Shown here: positions 18,603 to 28,427 of the stretch, piece by piece
Layout of the letters: the number at the start of each line of letters is the position of its first letter
Position numbering within the stretch: position 1 is the first letter of the stretch
NCBI RefSeq assembly: GCF_000745015.1
Contig: NZ_JQNA01000002.1
Coordinates: forward strand, 4,216,001 to 4,280,000
DNA length: 64,000 nt
Direction of reading: 5' to 3'
Source of the DNA: Burkholderia sp. 9120
Lineage (GTDB): Bacteria; Pseudomonadota; Gammaproteobacteria; Burkholderiales; Burkholderiaceae
Position numbers and translations under genes: made by a program
Notes under the pieces: model-generated
Told to the model about the DNA's origin: nothing
Database searches by the model: none
Seen by the model: only the letters and a program-made list of their open reading frames with translations

Positions 18603-20516
18603 ATGAGCCCCGTGTTTGTCATCACCGTCCTGCTGTGGTTGTCGGTGGCGGGTCTGGCGTTCGCGCTCGTCAAACGCGCCGCTTACTGGCGCGAAGGCCG
18701 CGCCACGGCGGCGGGCGCGTACGGCTGGACCCATCTGCTGACGATTCCGAAACGCTACTTCGTCGATCTGCATCACGTGGTGGCGCGCGATCCGTACATC
18801 GCTAAAACGCACGTGGCCACGGCGGGCGGTGCGATTCTCGCGATGGCGCTGGTGTTCGTCAATTACGGCCTGGCGATCTACTCGCCGTGGCTGGATAAGC
18901 TGATTTTTCTGGCCGCGCTCGTGATGCTGGTCGGCGCCGTGTTCGTGTGGCGTCGCCGGCATGGGGCGAAAGCGGTGCCGGCGCGGCTCTCGCGTGGGCC
19001 CTGGGATCATCTGCCGCTGTTGCTCGGCTCGTTCGCGCTGGGGCTCGTGCTGTTCATCGCGTTGCCGGCGGGTGCCATGTCGGGTGCGCTGGCTGTGGTC
19101 GTCGCGTTGCTGATCGCAGCGGGCGCCTTCACGATGACGTTCGGCGCGGCGCGCGGCGGTCCGATGAAGCATGCGATGGCGGGCTTGCTGCACCTGGCAT
19201 TTCATCCGCGTCAGGAACGCTTTGCCGAGCGCAACGACAACGACGTCGTGCCGCCGACGGCCCTGAAGGTGCCGCTGCTCGACGCGAAGGAATACGGCGT
19301 CGGCAAACCGGTCGAGTTTCGCTGGAACCAGTTGCTCAGTTTCGACGCGTGCGTGCAGTGCGGCAAGTGCGAGGCGGCCTGTCCCGCGTTCGCCGCCGGT
19401 CAGCCGCTCAATCCGAAGAAGCTGATTCAGGATCTGGTCACCGGCATGGTGGGCGGCACGGACGCCGACTACGCGGGCAGCCCGACGCCCGGCATCCCGC
19501 TCGGAAAACACGCTGGCGCACCGGGAAAACCGCTGATTTCCACGCTGATCGAAGCGGACACGCTGTGGTCTTGCACCACGTGCCGTGCCTGCGTGCAGGA
19601 ATGCCCGATGTTGATCGAGCATGTCGATGCGATTGTGGACATGCGCCGCAATCAGACGCTGGTGGAAGGCAGCGTGCCGGGCAAAGGCCCGATCACGCTC
19701 GCGAATCTGCGCGAAACCGGCAGTTCGAACGGTTACGACATCGGCGCGCGTTACGACTGGGCGGTCGATCTGCAAGTGCAGGTCGCGCAACCGGGGCGCC
19801 GGGTGGAGGTCTTGCTGATCGCAGGCGAAGGCGCGTTCGACATGCGCTATCAGCGCACGCTGCGCGCGCTGGTCAAGGTGCTGAACCGCGCGGGTATCGA
19901 CTATGCGGTGCTGGGCGGCGTCGAAACCGATACCGGCGACACGGCCCGTCGTCTCGGCGACGAAGCCACCTTCCAGCAACTCGCCCGCAAACTGATCGGT
20001 ACGCTTTCGCAGTATTCGTTCGGCAAGATCGTCACGGCCGACCCGCACGTGCTGCATAGCCTGCGCAACGAGTATCGCGCGCTGGGCGGTTTCTACGAGG
20101 TGCAGCATCACACCGCGCTGATCGACGAACTGGTCACGAGCGGCAAGCTGTCGCCGCGAGCGGTCGCCGCGCTGGCGGAACGCAAGATCACCTATCACGA
20201 TCCGTGCTATCTGGGCCGCTATAACGGCGAGACGGAAGCGCCGCGCCGTCTGCTGAAGAGCATCGGCATCAAGGTGGTGGAAATGGAGCGCAACGGCATG
20301 CGCGGACGGTGCTGCGGCGGTGGCGGCGGTGCGCCGCTGACCGACATTCCCGGCAAGCGGCGCATTCCGGACATTCGTATCGACGACGCCCGCACGATCG
20401 GCGCGGAGATCGTCGCGGTGGGCTGCCCGAATTGCACGGCCATGCTCGAGGGCGTGGTCGGCCCGCGTCCGGAAGTACTGGACGTCGCCGAACTGGTTGC
20501 AGCAGCGCTGGAGTAA
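18603..20516 (+). CDS. dgcB: Dimethylglycine demethylase, membrane iron-sulfur subunit
   Basis: 637 residues. The N-terminal ~190 residues hold several membrane helices. Two 4Fe-4S motifs follow (CVQCGKCEAACP and CTTCRACVQECP). The C-terminal part is a heterodisulfide-reductase/GlpC-like CCG region (HDPCYLGRYNG, RCCGGGGG, VGCPNC). Such proteins hand electrons from a flavoprotein to the quinone pool or to ETF. The start at 18603 was chosen because the earlier ATG at 18585 overlaps dgcA. Stop and the etfA-like start are four bases apart. Confidence 0.9.
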   Translation: MSPVFVITVLLWLSVAGLAFALVKRAAYWREGRATAAGAYGWTHLLTIPKRYFVDLHHVVARDPYIAKTHVATAGGAILAMALVFVNYGLAIYSPWLDKLIFLAALVMLVGAVFVWRRRHGAKAVPARLSRGPWDHLPLLLGSFALGLVLFIALPAGAMSGALAVVVALLIAAGAFTMTFGAARGGPMKHAMAGLLHLAFHPRQERFAERNDNDVVPPTALKVPLLDAKEYGVGKPVEFRWNQLLSFDACVQCGKCEAACPAFAAGQPLNPKKLIQDLVTGMVGGTDADYAGSPTPGIPLGKHAGAPGKPLISTLIEADTLWSCTTCRACVQECPMLIEHVDAIVDMRRNQTLVEGSVPGKGPITLANLRETGSSNGYDIGARYDWAVDLQVQVAQPGRRVEVLLIAGEGAFDMRYQRTLRALVKVLNRAGIDYAVLGGVETDTGDTARRLGDEATFQQLARKLIGTLSQYSFGKIVTADPHVLHSLRNEYRALGGFYEVQHHTALIDELVTSGKLSPRAVAALAERKITYHDPCYLGRYNGETEAPRRLLKSIGIKVVEMERNGMRGRCCGGGGGAPLTDIPGKRRIPDIRIDDARTIGAEIVAVGCPNCTAMLEGVVGPRPEVLDVAELVAAALE

Positions 20517-20520
20517 CGCG

Positions 20521-21714
20521 ATGAATACGCTCAAACGAATCGATCCGCGCCGGCCGTTCGCGATCACGGCGGAGGGACTTAAACGCATCACGCTGGGTAT
20601 GACCGGCGTGGTGGGGTCATTGGAACTGATGGCGGCGTCCGGTGCGGCGCATCGCGAGCAGGTCAAAGCGCGTCGTACCACGGCCGCGCCGCAGCGCGTG
20701 CTGCTGGTGGCCGCCCATGCCGACCGTGGCGCACTGGACGATCATGCACGCCAGACGCTGGCCGGCGCCGCGTTGATCGCGGACACGCAGACCGAAGTCG
20801 TGCTGCTCGTGTTCGGTGAATTTACCGGCGACGCTGCCGCGCTCGGTGCCGACAAGCTGATCGAATTGCCGATGTTCGACCGCCGCCGCTTCGCACCGGT
20901 CGACGAACTGAACGCGCTGGCCGCGTGCGTGGTCGCGTATGCACCGGTGCATGTTTTCCTGCCCGATAACGCCACTGGCGACGGCGATCTCGGCCGTCGT
21001 TATGCCGCGGCTGCGAATGCGAGCGTCGCGACGCACGTGGTCGAGATCGACGCCGCGCATGTCGCGTCTTATGTCCACGCGAATACGGCGTTCGCCACGC
21101 GTTCGCTACCGGACGTGATATTGCTCGCGGCAAATGCCGTCGAACCGAAGTTGCCTTTTGTCGGTGCAGGCGAACGAGTCGTCTGGCGTTTCGACGGCGC
21201 GACGGCCGGCGCTGGCGGTAGTGCTAGTGCTAATGAAAGCACCGTGCGCGATCTCGGCATCGAGGAAATCGACGCCGCGCAACTGGCGCTGGAAGAAGCG
21301 GATTTCATCGTCTCGGCCGGTAACGGCGTGAGCGATGTGCCCGCGTTCGAGCGTCTTGCGGTCACGTTGGGCGCCGCGATCGGTGCAAGCCGCGTCGCCG
21401 TGGACGACGGCAAATTCACTCGCGACAAGCAGATCGGCGCGACCGGCAAGACGGTTGAAGCAAGCGTATATATCGCGTTCGGTATCTCCGGCGCGGTCCA
21501 GCATTTGCAAGGCATCAAGGATTGCCGTCATGTGATCGCGGTGAATCTCGATGCCAGCGCACCGATTGCCAAGCGCGCGAATCTGACCGTGATCGCGGAT
21601 GCGCAGGAAACCATCGCGGCGCTCAACGAGGCGGCTGCCGCGGCGCGTAACGCGCGCGGCACGGGCGCTGCGCTGTTGAATTCATCCGCTGTTGCCGAAG
21701 GAGCGCTCGCATGA
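20521..21714 (+). CDS. etfA: Electron transfer flavoprotein alpha subunit dedicated to the dgc operon
   Basis: 397 residues. The C-terminal ~130 residues are the FAD-binding ETF-alpha domain: DKQIGATGKTVEASVYIAFGISGAVQHLQGIKD contains the conserved Q(I/V)G.TGKTV and GISGA.QH blocks (positions 303-335 approximately). The N-terminal half is the usual Rossmann-like domain with an adenine-site remnant. It pairs with the next gene and should take electrons from DgcAB. The stop overlaps the next start (ATGA). Confidence 0.9.
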   Translation: MNTLKRIDPRRPFAITAEGLKRITLGMTGVVGSLELMAASGAAHREQVKARRTTAAPQRVLLVAAHADRGALDDHARQTLAGAALIADTQTEVVLLVFGEFTGDAAALGADKLIELPMFDRRRFAPVDELNALAACVVAYAPVHVFLPDNATGDGDLGRRYAAAANASVATHVVEIDAAHVASYVHANTAFATRSLPDVILLAANAVEPKLPFVGAGERVVWRFDGATAGAGGSASANESTVRDLGIEEIDAAQLALEEADFIVSAGNGVSDVPAFERLAVTLGAAIGASRVAVDDGKFTRDKQIGATGKTVEASVYIAFGISGAVQHLQGIKDCRHVIAVNLDASAPIAKRANLTVIADAQETIAALNEAAAAARNARGTGAALLNSSAVAEGALA

Positions 21715-22502
21715 AGATCGCCGTGCTGGTTTCCGTGGGCCGTCATCCGGTCAGCGGCGTGGCGCGCTATAGCCGCAACGACGCTGCCGCGCTGACGCTG
21801 GCGCTCTCGCTGGTCAAAACCCACAAGGCGACACTCGACGTGTTGCACGCGGGCGGTGCATCGAATCCCGCGTTGCAGGAGTATCTGGCGCTCGGCGCTC
21901 GCTCGGTGGAAGTGCTTGAAACGCGCGCGTCCGACGGTGTGCAAGCCGACGCCGCGACTCAGCTCGCCGCGCGTCTGCGTGGTTACGACCTCGTGCTGAC
22001 CGGCACGCGCGCCGAAGGCGCGTTTGACAGCGGCATGCTGCCGTATCGCGTCGCCGCAGCGCTCGACATGCCGCTAGTCGGCGCGGCGGTCGACGTCACG
22101 CTGCGCGACGGTTGCGCCGAAGTCCGCCAGTTCATGCCGAAGGGTCTACGCCGACGCGTCGAAGTGCGCTTGCCCGCGCTGATCGCCGTGCATCCGCTGG
22201 CCAATGCAACGCCGACCTACGCGTACGCCCGTTTGCGGGAAGGCACGATCCGCCCGGTCGCCGCGTCAACCGTAGTGAATGCAGACGCAACCCACGCCGA
22301 CAACCTCGTCTGGACGACCCGTCCCGTGACCGCCAAACCGGTGCGCCTCGCCGCCGCCGAAAAGCGTTCCGGCCACGCCCGCATGCTCTCGGCGACGACC
22401 ACCGAAAGCCGCGGCGGCAGCGTCGTAATTGAAGGGAGTTCCGTCGAAAAAGCACAAGTGATTCTGGCGTATTTGCGCGAGCATCAACTCGTGGATTACT
22501 GA
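21711..22502 (+). CDS. etfB: Electron transfer flavoprotein beta subunit dedicated to the dgc operon
   Basis: 263 residues, ETF-beta family: KIAVLVSVGRHPVSG at the start, and DLVLTGTRAEGAFDSGMLPYRVAAALDMPLVGAAVDV, the nucleotide-site region. The C-terminus is divergent and carries extra basic segments (KPVRLAAAEKRSGHARML). It overlaps the alpha subunit gene by four bases, so the two form one heterodimer unit. In Pseudomonas the same pair (PA5400-PA5401) follows dgcAB. Confidence 0.88.
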   Translation: MKIAVLVSVGRHPVSGVARYSRNDAAALTLALSLVKTHKATLDVLHAGGASNPALQEYLALGARSVEVLETRASDGVQADAATQLAARLRGYDLVLTGTRAEGAFDSGMLPYRVAAALDMPLVGAAVDVTLRDGCAEVRQFMPKGLRRRVEVRLPALIAVHPLANATPTYAYARLREGTIRPVAASTVVNADATHADNLVWTTRPVTAKPVRLAAAEKRSGHARMLSATTTESRGGSVVIEGSSVEKAQVILAYLREHQLVDY

Positions 22503-22575
22503 TTTCCGGTTCGGGCCAGCAGGCGACCAGGAGGGCCTGGCGCTGCGCCAGACGTGACATGCAACGGAGCACACA

Positions 22576-23889
22576 ATGAAAGTTTCGGCAGACGTTCGCG
22601 CAATGATCGAACGCCGCAAAAAGAATCACACGCTGGAAGCGCCGTTCTATACGAGCGAGGCGATTTTCGCGCTCGATATGGAAGCGATTTTCCGGCAGCA
22701 CTGGATTCAGGTGGCAGTGGAACCGGATGTGCCGGAACCGGGCGATTACATCACGGTGGAGATCGGCCAGGACTCGATCCTGATTGTGCGCGACGACGAT
22801 ATGCAGGTGCGGGCGTTTCACAACGTCTGCCGCCATCGTGGCGCGCGGCTGTGCAATAGCGACAAAGGCTCGCTCGGCAATATCGTCTGCCCGTATCACA
22901 GCTGGACGTATAACCTGAACGGCGATCTGATGTTTGCCGAGCACATGGGCGACCAGTTCGACCGCTGCAAACACAGCCTGAAATCGGTGCATGTCGAGAA
23001 TCTCGCTGGGCTCATTTTCATTTGCCTGGCCGAGAATCCGCCCACCGATTTCTCGGTGATGCGTGCCGCGATGGAGCCATACATGCTGCCGCACGATCTG
23101 GCCGGCTGCAAGATCGCCGCGTCGATCGACATTATCGAAGATGGCAACTGGAAGCTCACGATGGAGAACAATCGCGAGTGCTATCACTGCGTCGCGAATC
23201 ACCCCGAGCTGACCATTTCGCTTTACGAATACGGCTTCGGCTATCAACGCACGCCGGCCAACGAAGAGGGCATGGCCGCGTTCGAGGAAACCGTGGCGCG
23301 TCGCACCGCGCAGTGGGAAGCGATGAAGCTGCCCTCGGCGGAAATCGAACGGCTTGCCGATCTGGTGACGGGTTTCCGGACGCAGCGTTTGCCGCTCGAT
23401 CGCGACGGCGAATCGCAGACGCTGGACGCGAAAGTGGCGTCGAAGAAATTGCTGGGCGGTTTCGAGCAGGCCGATCTCGGCGGTCTGTCGTTCTGGACCC
23501 AGCCGAATTCGTGGCATCACTTCATGAGCGACCATATCGTCAGCTTTTCGGTGATTCCGCTGTCAGCCGGTAAAACGCTGGTGCGCACCAAATGGCTGGT
23601 GCACAAAGACGCGCGCGAAGGGATCGATTACGACGTGAACAATCTGACCGCTGTGTGGCGCGCCACCAACGACCAGGACCGCGCGCTCGTCGAGTACTCG
23701 CAACGCGGCGCGACCAGCAGCGCGTATGAGCCGGGCCCGTATTCGCCGTTCACCGAAGGGCTCGTCGAGAAGTTCTGCGAGTGGTACATCGGCCGGATGG
23801 CGAATTACAGCGATGCACCCCAAACCCACGACGCCGACGGCACCATACCGGCTTCACACGGCGAAAAAGTCGTGTCTTTCATGCGCTGA
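22576..23889 (+). CDS. gbcA: Glycine betaine monooxygenase, Rieske oxygenase subunit
   Basis: 437 residues, ring-hydroxylating-type Rieske oxygenase. The 2Fe-2S ligands are CRHRGARLC and CPYHSW (C-x-H ... C-x2-H) and the mononuclear iron site includes ENNRECYHCVANHPEL. With GbcB it removes one methyl group of glycine betaine as formaldehyde, giving dimethylglycine. It begins 73 bases after the ETF pair and is followed by gbcB, consistent with co-transcription or a nearby internal promoter. Confidence 0.93.
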   Translation: MKVSADVRAMIERRKKNHTLEAPFYTSEAIFALDMEAIFRQHWIQVAVEPDVPEPGDYITVEIGQDSILIVRDDDMQVRAFHNVCRHRGARLCNSDKGSLGNIVCPYHSWTYNLNGDLMFAEHMGDQFDRCKHSLKSVHVENLAGLIFICLAENPPTDFSVMRAAMEPYMLPHDLAGCKIAASIDIIEDGNWKLTMENNRECYHCVANHPELTISLYEYGFGYQRTPANEEGMAAFEETVARRTAQWEAMKLPSAEIERLADLVTGFRTQRLPLDRDGESQTLDAKVASKKLLGGFEQADLGGLSFWTQPNSWHHFMSDHIVSFSVIPLSAGKTLVRTKWLVHKDAREGIDYDVNNLTAVWRATNDQDRALVEYSQRGATSSAYEPGPYSPFTEGLVEKFCEWYIGRMANYSDAPQTHDADGTIPASHGEKVVSFMR

Positions 23890-23922
23890 GCGCGATACCG
23901 CAACCAGGAGCGGGAGTAAACA

Positions 23923-25176
23923 ATGATGCGCGATCAGGCGACGTTTCAGGTCAGCCCCGAGTCAGCCCCAAGCCGCGCGGAGAACCGTGTCACGCAGCCG
24001 CGTTTCTGGGACGCGCTGCCGGCGCGCTGGGACAGCGATAGCGACGATACGCTCGTGTGCTGCCAGGTTCGTCAGGAAACGCACGACGTGAAGAGCTTTT
24101 TCTTTCGTGCGCCGTCCGAACGGGCTTTCGTGTTCGAACCCGGGCAGTTCATTACGCTGGAACTGGAGATAGACGGCGAGTCGGTGAATCGCTGCTACAC
24201 GATCTCGTCGCCGCCCACGCGGCCGCACACGATTTCGATCACCGTGAAGCGCGTGCCGGGCGGCAAGGTGTCGAACTGGCTGCACGACAATCTGCAGGCG
24301 GGTTCGCCGGTTCGCGTGCTCGGGCCGTCGGGTGAGTTCACCTGCGCGCGGCATCCGGCGCGCAAGTTTCTGTTTCTGTCGGCGGGATCGGGCATTACGC
24401 CGCTCATGTCGATGAGCCGCGCACACCACGAACTTGGCGAAGATAGCGACATTGTGTTCGTGCACAGCGCCCGCACGCCGGACGACATCATCTTTGCGCG
24501 CGAGCTGGATCTGATCGCGTCGAATCAGGCGCACTTTCGCACGGCGTTTGTTTGCGAGCGGCTCGGCGCGCGCACGAATTGGCCTGGCGTGACGGGGTTT
24601 CTAAGCTTGCCGTTGCTCAAGCTGCTTGCGCCGGACTTCATGGAGCGCGAGATTTTCACGTGTGGTCCTGCGCCGTACATGCAGGCGGTGCGCAATCTGC
24701 TCGACGAGGGCGGCTTCGATCGCGGCCATTATCACGAGGAAAGTTTTTCGTTCGAGACCGTCAGCGAAGTGGCCGCGCAATTGACTACCGCGCATGTCGC
24801 GGATGCGTTGCAAGCCACAGGCGCTAACGCTAGCGCGGAGAGTTTTGTCGAGGCACGTGAGCAGGCGCTCGGTTTTGCGCCGGAGGTGGCGCCTGCCACG
24901 GTCGAAACGGAAACGCGTTTCAAGGTGAGTTTCGCCAAAAGCAATCGCGAGATCGAATGCGGCAGCGGCCAGCATGTGCTCGACGCGGCGAAGAAAGCGG
25001 GCGTGCGCTTACCGGCGTCGTGTACGCAAGGCATGTGCGGCACCTGCAAGGTCAAACTGGTGTCCGGTGAAGTATCGATGAAGCACGCGGGCGGGATTCG
25101 TCAGCGGGAAATCGATCAGGGCATGGTGCTGCTGTGTTGCAGCAAACCGCTGACCGATCTCGTCGTCGATAAGTAA
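23923..25176 (+). CDS. gbcB: Glycine betaine monooxygenase, reductase subunit
   Basis: 417 residues (ATG at 23923 or 23926). FAD-binding ferredoxin-reductase domain first (GQFITLELEIDGESVNRCYT; RxYS-type flavin motif appears as NRCYTISS), then an NAD domain (FLSAGSGITPLMSM; TCGPAPYM), and a C-terminal plant-type 2Fe-2S ferredoxin domain (PASCTQGMCGTCKVKLVSG ... LLCCSKPLTD). It passes NAD(P)H electrons to GbcA. About 33 bases after gbcA with a ggagcggGAG-type ribosome site. End of the catabolic transcription unit. Confidence 0.92.
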   Translation: MMRDQATFQVSPESAPSRAENRVTQPRFWDALPARWDSDSDDTLVCCQVRQETHDVKSFFFRAPSERAFVFEPGQFITLELEIDGESVNRCYTISSPPTRPHTISITVKRVPGGKVSNWLHDNLQAGSPVRVLGPSGEFTCARHPARKFLFLSAGSGITPLMSMSRAHHELGEDSDIVFVHSARTPDDIIFARELDLIASNQAHFRTAFVCERLGARTNWPGVTGFLSLPLLKLLAPDFMEREIFTCGPAPYMQAVRNLLDEGGFDRGHYHEESFSFETVSEVAAQLTTAHVADALQATGANASAESFVEAREQALGFAPEVAPATVETETRFKVSFAKSNREIECGSGQHVLDAAKKAGVRLPASCTQGMCGTCKVKLVSGEVSMKHAGGIRQREIDQGMVLLCCSKPLTDLVVDK

Positions 25177-25309
25177 GACAAGACGCGCGAGTGCGTGGGC
25201 AAGTCGAAGTCGCGTGTGGACAACTCAACGTCGTAAAACAACGCTACCCGGCAATTCTGGCTGGCGATTCTAAATGCTCATTGGGTGGATTGGAAACGGG
25301 AGAACGGCG

Positions 25310-26170
25310 ATGAGACTGATCAAAAAGATACTGGTGTTGAGCGCGATGAGCGCGGCGCTGGCGGCCGGCAGCGTGAGCATGGTGTCGGCGGATACGAAGC
25401 CGACCATCAAGATCGGCTACGTGGAAGGCTGGGACGATAGCGTCGCGACGTCGAACGTGGCCGCGCAGGTGATCGAGAAGCGCCTGGGTTATCAGGTGAC
25501 GCTCGTGCCGGTTGCGGCTGGTGTGATGTGGCAGGGCGTGGCGCGCGGCGATCTGGACGCGACCCTGTCGGCCTGGTTGCCGGTCACGCACGGCGCGTAC
25601 TGGAACAACTTCAAGGACAAGGTGGTCGATCTCGGCCCGAACTTCAACGACGCGAAAATCGGTCTGATCGTGCCGGACAATGCCGACGTAAAAACCGTGG
25701 GCGATCTGGAAGCGAAGAAGGCGGAGTTCGGTTCACGCATTGTCGGTATCGACGCCGGTGCGGGCGTGATGCAGAAGACCAGCGAAGCGATCAAGGCCTA
25801 TGGCCTCGATTATCAGTTGATGCCGAGCTCGGGCAGCGCGATGACGGCGGAACTGGCGCGCTCGGAAGCAGCGAGCAAGCCGATCATCGTGACGGGCTGG
25901 AAGCCGCACTGGATGTTCGCGAAGTACAAGCTTAAATTCCTCGACGATCCGAAGAAGGTGTTCGGCGACTCGGAGCATGTGGATAGCGTTATCAATCCTG
26001 AGCTGGAGAAGAAAGCGCCGACGGTGGTCGCGTTTCTGAAGAAGTTCCAGTGGAAGCCGGGCGAGATCGATAGTGTGATGCTGGCCACGCAGAACGGCGA
26101 GAAGCCGACTGCCGCGGCGGATGCGTGGATCAGCGCGCATGGCGATCGGGTGGATAGCTGGGTGAAGTAA
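25310..26170 (+). CDS. Glycine betaine/proline-type ABC transporter substrate-binding protein
   Basis: 286 residues from the ATG at 25310 (GGGAG ribosome site just upstream; an earlier in-frame ATG at 25274 has none). Signal peptide MRLIKKILVLSAMSAALAAGSVSMVSA. The body is an OpuAC-type binding protein (KIGYVEGWDDSVATSNVAAQVIEK; DLDATLSAWLPVTHGAYW; TGWKPHWMFAKYKLKFLDDP). Tryptophans in the Trp-rich loops suit a quaternary-ammonium cation box. It lies next to gbcAB without permease or ATPase genes, so it must borrow a transporter encoded elsewhere. Likely co-regulated with the catabolic genes. Confidence 0.88.
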   Translation: MRLIKKILVLSAMSAALAAGSVSMVSADTKPTIKIGYVEGWDDSVATSNVAAQVIEKRLGYQVTLVPVAAGVMWQGVARGDLDATLSAWLPVTHGAYWNNFKDKVVDLGPNFNDAKIGLIVPDNADVKTVGDLEAKKAEFGSRIVGIDAGAGVMQKTSEAIKAYGLDYQLMPSSGSAMTAELARSEAASKPIIVTGWKPHWMFAKYKLKFLDDPKKVFGDSEHVDSVINPELEKKAPTVVAFLKKFQWKPGEIDSVMLATQNGEKPTAAADAWISAHGDRVDSWVK

Positions 26171-26229
26171 GCTTGGGTTGTCTGGTTTTGTGTGAAGGAA
26201 CCGCCGCTGTTTGAGCGTGACGGCTCGCA

Positions 26230-26256
26230 AAAAACGCCGCTTTTAGCGGCGTTTTT
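26230..26256. terminator. Bidirectional terminator between the betaine-binding protein gene and purU
   Basis: Perfect hairpin AACGCCGC - TTTTA - GCGGCGTT flanked by A6 on the left and T5 on the right, between convergent genes. Confidence 0.85.
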
Positions 26257-26286
26257 GTTTGTCGAAGCTATCGACGGCTATTGATG

Positions 26287-27162
26287 CTATTGCAGTACGA
26301 CGGTTCTATCACCGTTGATAAACACCCGACGCTCGATAAACGCCTTCACCGCACGCGCCAGCGTAATGCTCTCGACGTCGCGTCCGGTGGCCAGCAATCG
26401 TTCCGGACTGTACGAGTGATCGACGCGTTCCACGACCTGTTCGATGATCGGACCTTCGTCGAGATCGTCGGTCACGAAATGCGCGGTGGCGCCGATCAGT
26501 TTGACGCCGCGCGTATGCGCCTGGTGATACGGCTTCGCACCCTTGAAACCAGGCAGAAACGAGTGATGAATATTGATCGCGCGTGCCGCCAGCGCACGGC
26601 TCGTTTCGCCGGACAGAATCTGCATGTAGCGCGCGAGAATCAGCAATTCCGCGCCGGACGTGTCGAACAGATCGAGCAGGCGCGCCTCCTGTTGCGGCTT
26701 CGTGTCCGCCGAGATCGGCAGATGATGAAACGGTAAGCCGTGCTGCTGCGCGAGCGGTTCGAGATCGCGATGATTCGAACCGATGCCGACAATATCCATT
26801 TTCAGCTCGCCCATCCGCCAGCGGAACAGCAGATCGGCGAGACAGTGCTCCAGCTTCGAGACCATGATCAGCACTTTCGGGCGCGTGCCGACGTCGTGCA
26901 TGGCCCATGTCATCCTGAAGCGTTCGGCAATCGGCTCGAACTCGCGTTTGAGCGACGCGGCTTGCAGCGTTTCGTTACTGTCTACGCCGTGGAACACGCA
27001 GCGCACGAAGAAGCGCTCGCTGAGGTCGTCGTCGAACACGGTCAGTTCGTCGATATAGCAATGATGCCGGTCGAGAAAGCCGACGACAGCGGCGACCTGG
27101 CCCGCCGCGCTCGGACACGCGACGGTGAGAACCAGTTGATCGGGACGGGAATCGGCGGACAT
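26287..27162 (-). CDS. purU: Formyltetrahydrofolate deformylase
   Basis: 291 residues from the ATG at 27162, which has a GGAGAG ribosome site; an ATG at 27207 is possible but unlikely. An N-terminal ACT domain (LVLTVACPSAAGQVAAVVGFL) is followed by the formyl-transferase catalytic domain (ARYMQILS; INIHHSFLPGFKGAKPYHQA with the catalytic His; ATAHFVTDDLDEGPII with the catalytic Asp). It hydrolyses 10-formyl-THF to formate and THF. Here it would recycle folate charged during dimethylglycine/sarcosine oxidation, as in Pseudomonas where purU paralogues accompany these genes. Confidence 0.93.
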   Translation of the reverse strand: MSADSRPDQLVLTVACPSAAGQVAAVVGFLDRHHCYIDELTVFDDDLSERFFVRCVFHGVDSNETLQAASLKREFEPIAERFRMTWAMHDVGTRPKVLIMVSKLEHCLADLLFRWRMGELKMDIVGIGSNHRDLEPLAQQHGLPFHHLPISADTKPQQEARLLDLFDTSGAELLILARYMQILSGETSRALAARAINIHHSFLPGFKGAKPYHQAHTRGVKLIGATAHFVTDDLDEGPIIEQVVERVDHSYSPERLLATGRDVESITLARAVKAFIERRVFINGDRTVVLQ

Positions 27163-27335
27163 GCGCTCTCCACATAAACGATAGAACGATGCCGCAGGGC
27201 GCGGCATGCATCATCGCAGTAGAGCAAATGGACGGCATGCGCGGATAGAAGCTAACCGCCGTTGCGCTGGAACGGGTGCGCCAGGCGCGGGTTCGCAGAC
27301 TGAGCTGACTGAGCTAACTGATTCAATTCACACGC

Positions 27336-28250
27336 TCATTCCGTATCGAGTCCGCATTCGCCGAGCAGCCATTGGCGGAATGCATTGATGACCGGTGTCG
27401 CCGCGCGCTGCGTGACGAGCAGATAGCCGCGCTCCGTGACGACGGGTGCATCGAACAGTTCGACGAGTTGCCCGGTCGCTAGTAGTTCGTCTACGAGCGG
27501 CGCCCAACCCAGCGCGACACCCTGGCCCATGATCGCCGCGTGCGCCACCAGCGTGAAGCTGTTGAATGTGATGCCGCGATGCGCGGCCGGTGTGTCGAGA
27601 CCGTGCGCGGCGAACCAGTCGGCCCATGACAGCCAGCGCGCCGGTTGCGTGGGCTCCAGATGCAGCAGCGGCACGCCCGGCAAGTCGGACGGCGTGCGCA
27701 GTGACGGATGCGCGGCGAGAAACGCCGGGCTGCATACCGGCATGACGTGTTCAGGAAAGAGTTTCACCACGCCGCGCGCGGTCCAGTCCGCGTGGGCGTC
27801 GCCGAAAGCAATCGCAATGTCCGCCTGATCGTGCGACGGATCGAACACGCTCTGCGACGTGATGATTTTCACGTCGACGTCCGGCATCAGCGCCTTGAAT
27901 TGCGACAGACGCGGCATCAGCCAATACGTGGCAAAGCCGAAGTCGGTAGAGAGCGTGAGCGTTTGCGGCGTGCGCCGCGCGCGGATTTCGGTGGTCGCCG
28001 CGCGGATCGTGTCGAGTGCATGGCGCACCGCGTCGAACAGCCGCTCGCCATCTTCCGTCAGCGTGACGCCGCGATGGCCGCGTTCGAAGAGCGGCGTGCC
28101 GAGCGCTTCTTCCAGTTGTACGACGCGCTGACTGACCGCCGGTTGCGTCGAACCGAGTTCTCGCGCGGCGGCCGTGAAGCTGGCGAGACGCGCGGCGGAC
28201 TCGAACATCGTCAACGCCTGCATAGGCGGCAAGCGATCCTGCCTCGACAT
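27336..28250 (-). CDS. LysR-family regulator of choline sulfate use (BetR-like)
   Basis: 304 residues. The N-terminal winged helix-turn-helix is MQALTMFESAARLASFTAAA...LGSTQPAVSQRV; the C-terminal part is a GcvA-type periplasmic-binding-like effector domain. It is divergent from betC, the position of LysR regulators that control choline-sulfatase genes in other proteobacteria. It probably activates betC and choX when choline sulfate is present. The 177-base gap to betC should hold the operator; I cannot identify it with certainty. Confidence 0.85.
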   Translation of the reverse strand: MSRQDRLPPMQALTMFESAARLASFTAAARELGSTQPAVSQRVVQLEEALGTPLFERGHRGVTLTEDGERLFDAVRHALDTIRAATTEIRARRTPQTLTLSTDFGFATYWLMPRLSQFKALMPDVDVKIITSQSVFDPSHDQADIAIAFGDAHADWTARGVVKLFPEHVMPVCSPAFLAAHPSLRTPSDLPGVPLLHLEPTQPARWLSWADWFAAHGLDTPAAHRGITFNSFTLVAHAAIMGQGVALGWAPLVDELLATGQLVELFDAPVVTERGYLLVTQRAATPVINAFRQWLLGECGLDTE

Positions 28251-28427
28251 AACGCCCCCTTATAGACACATAACGAATTGCCGTCTTCACAGCCGCGAAT
28301 TGGACGGCAATAGTGGTGCTCATCGCGGAGCGCATCACACATTGCGCGCGACGCCTCCCGCTTCTTGCACCGCTTCTTGCACTATTCCTGGCACCGACAC
28401 TTGCGATTCTATTCGAGGCGCACTCTC

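Noticed and set aside
16513..20681. Two long minus-strand open frames across dgcA and dgcB
   Set aside because: Antisense to strongly conserved flavin and iron-sulfur proteins; no ribosome sites.
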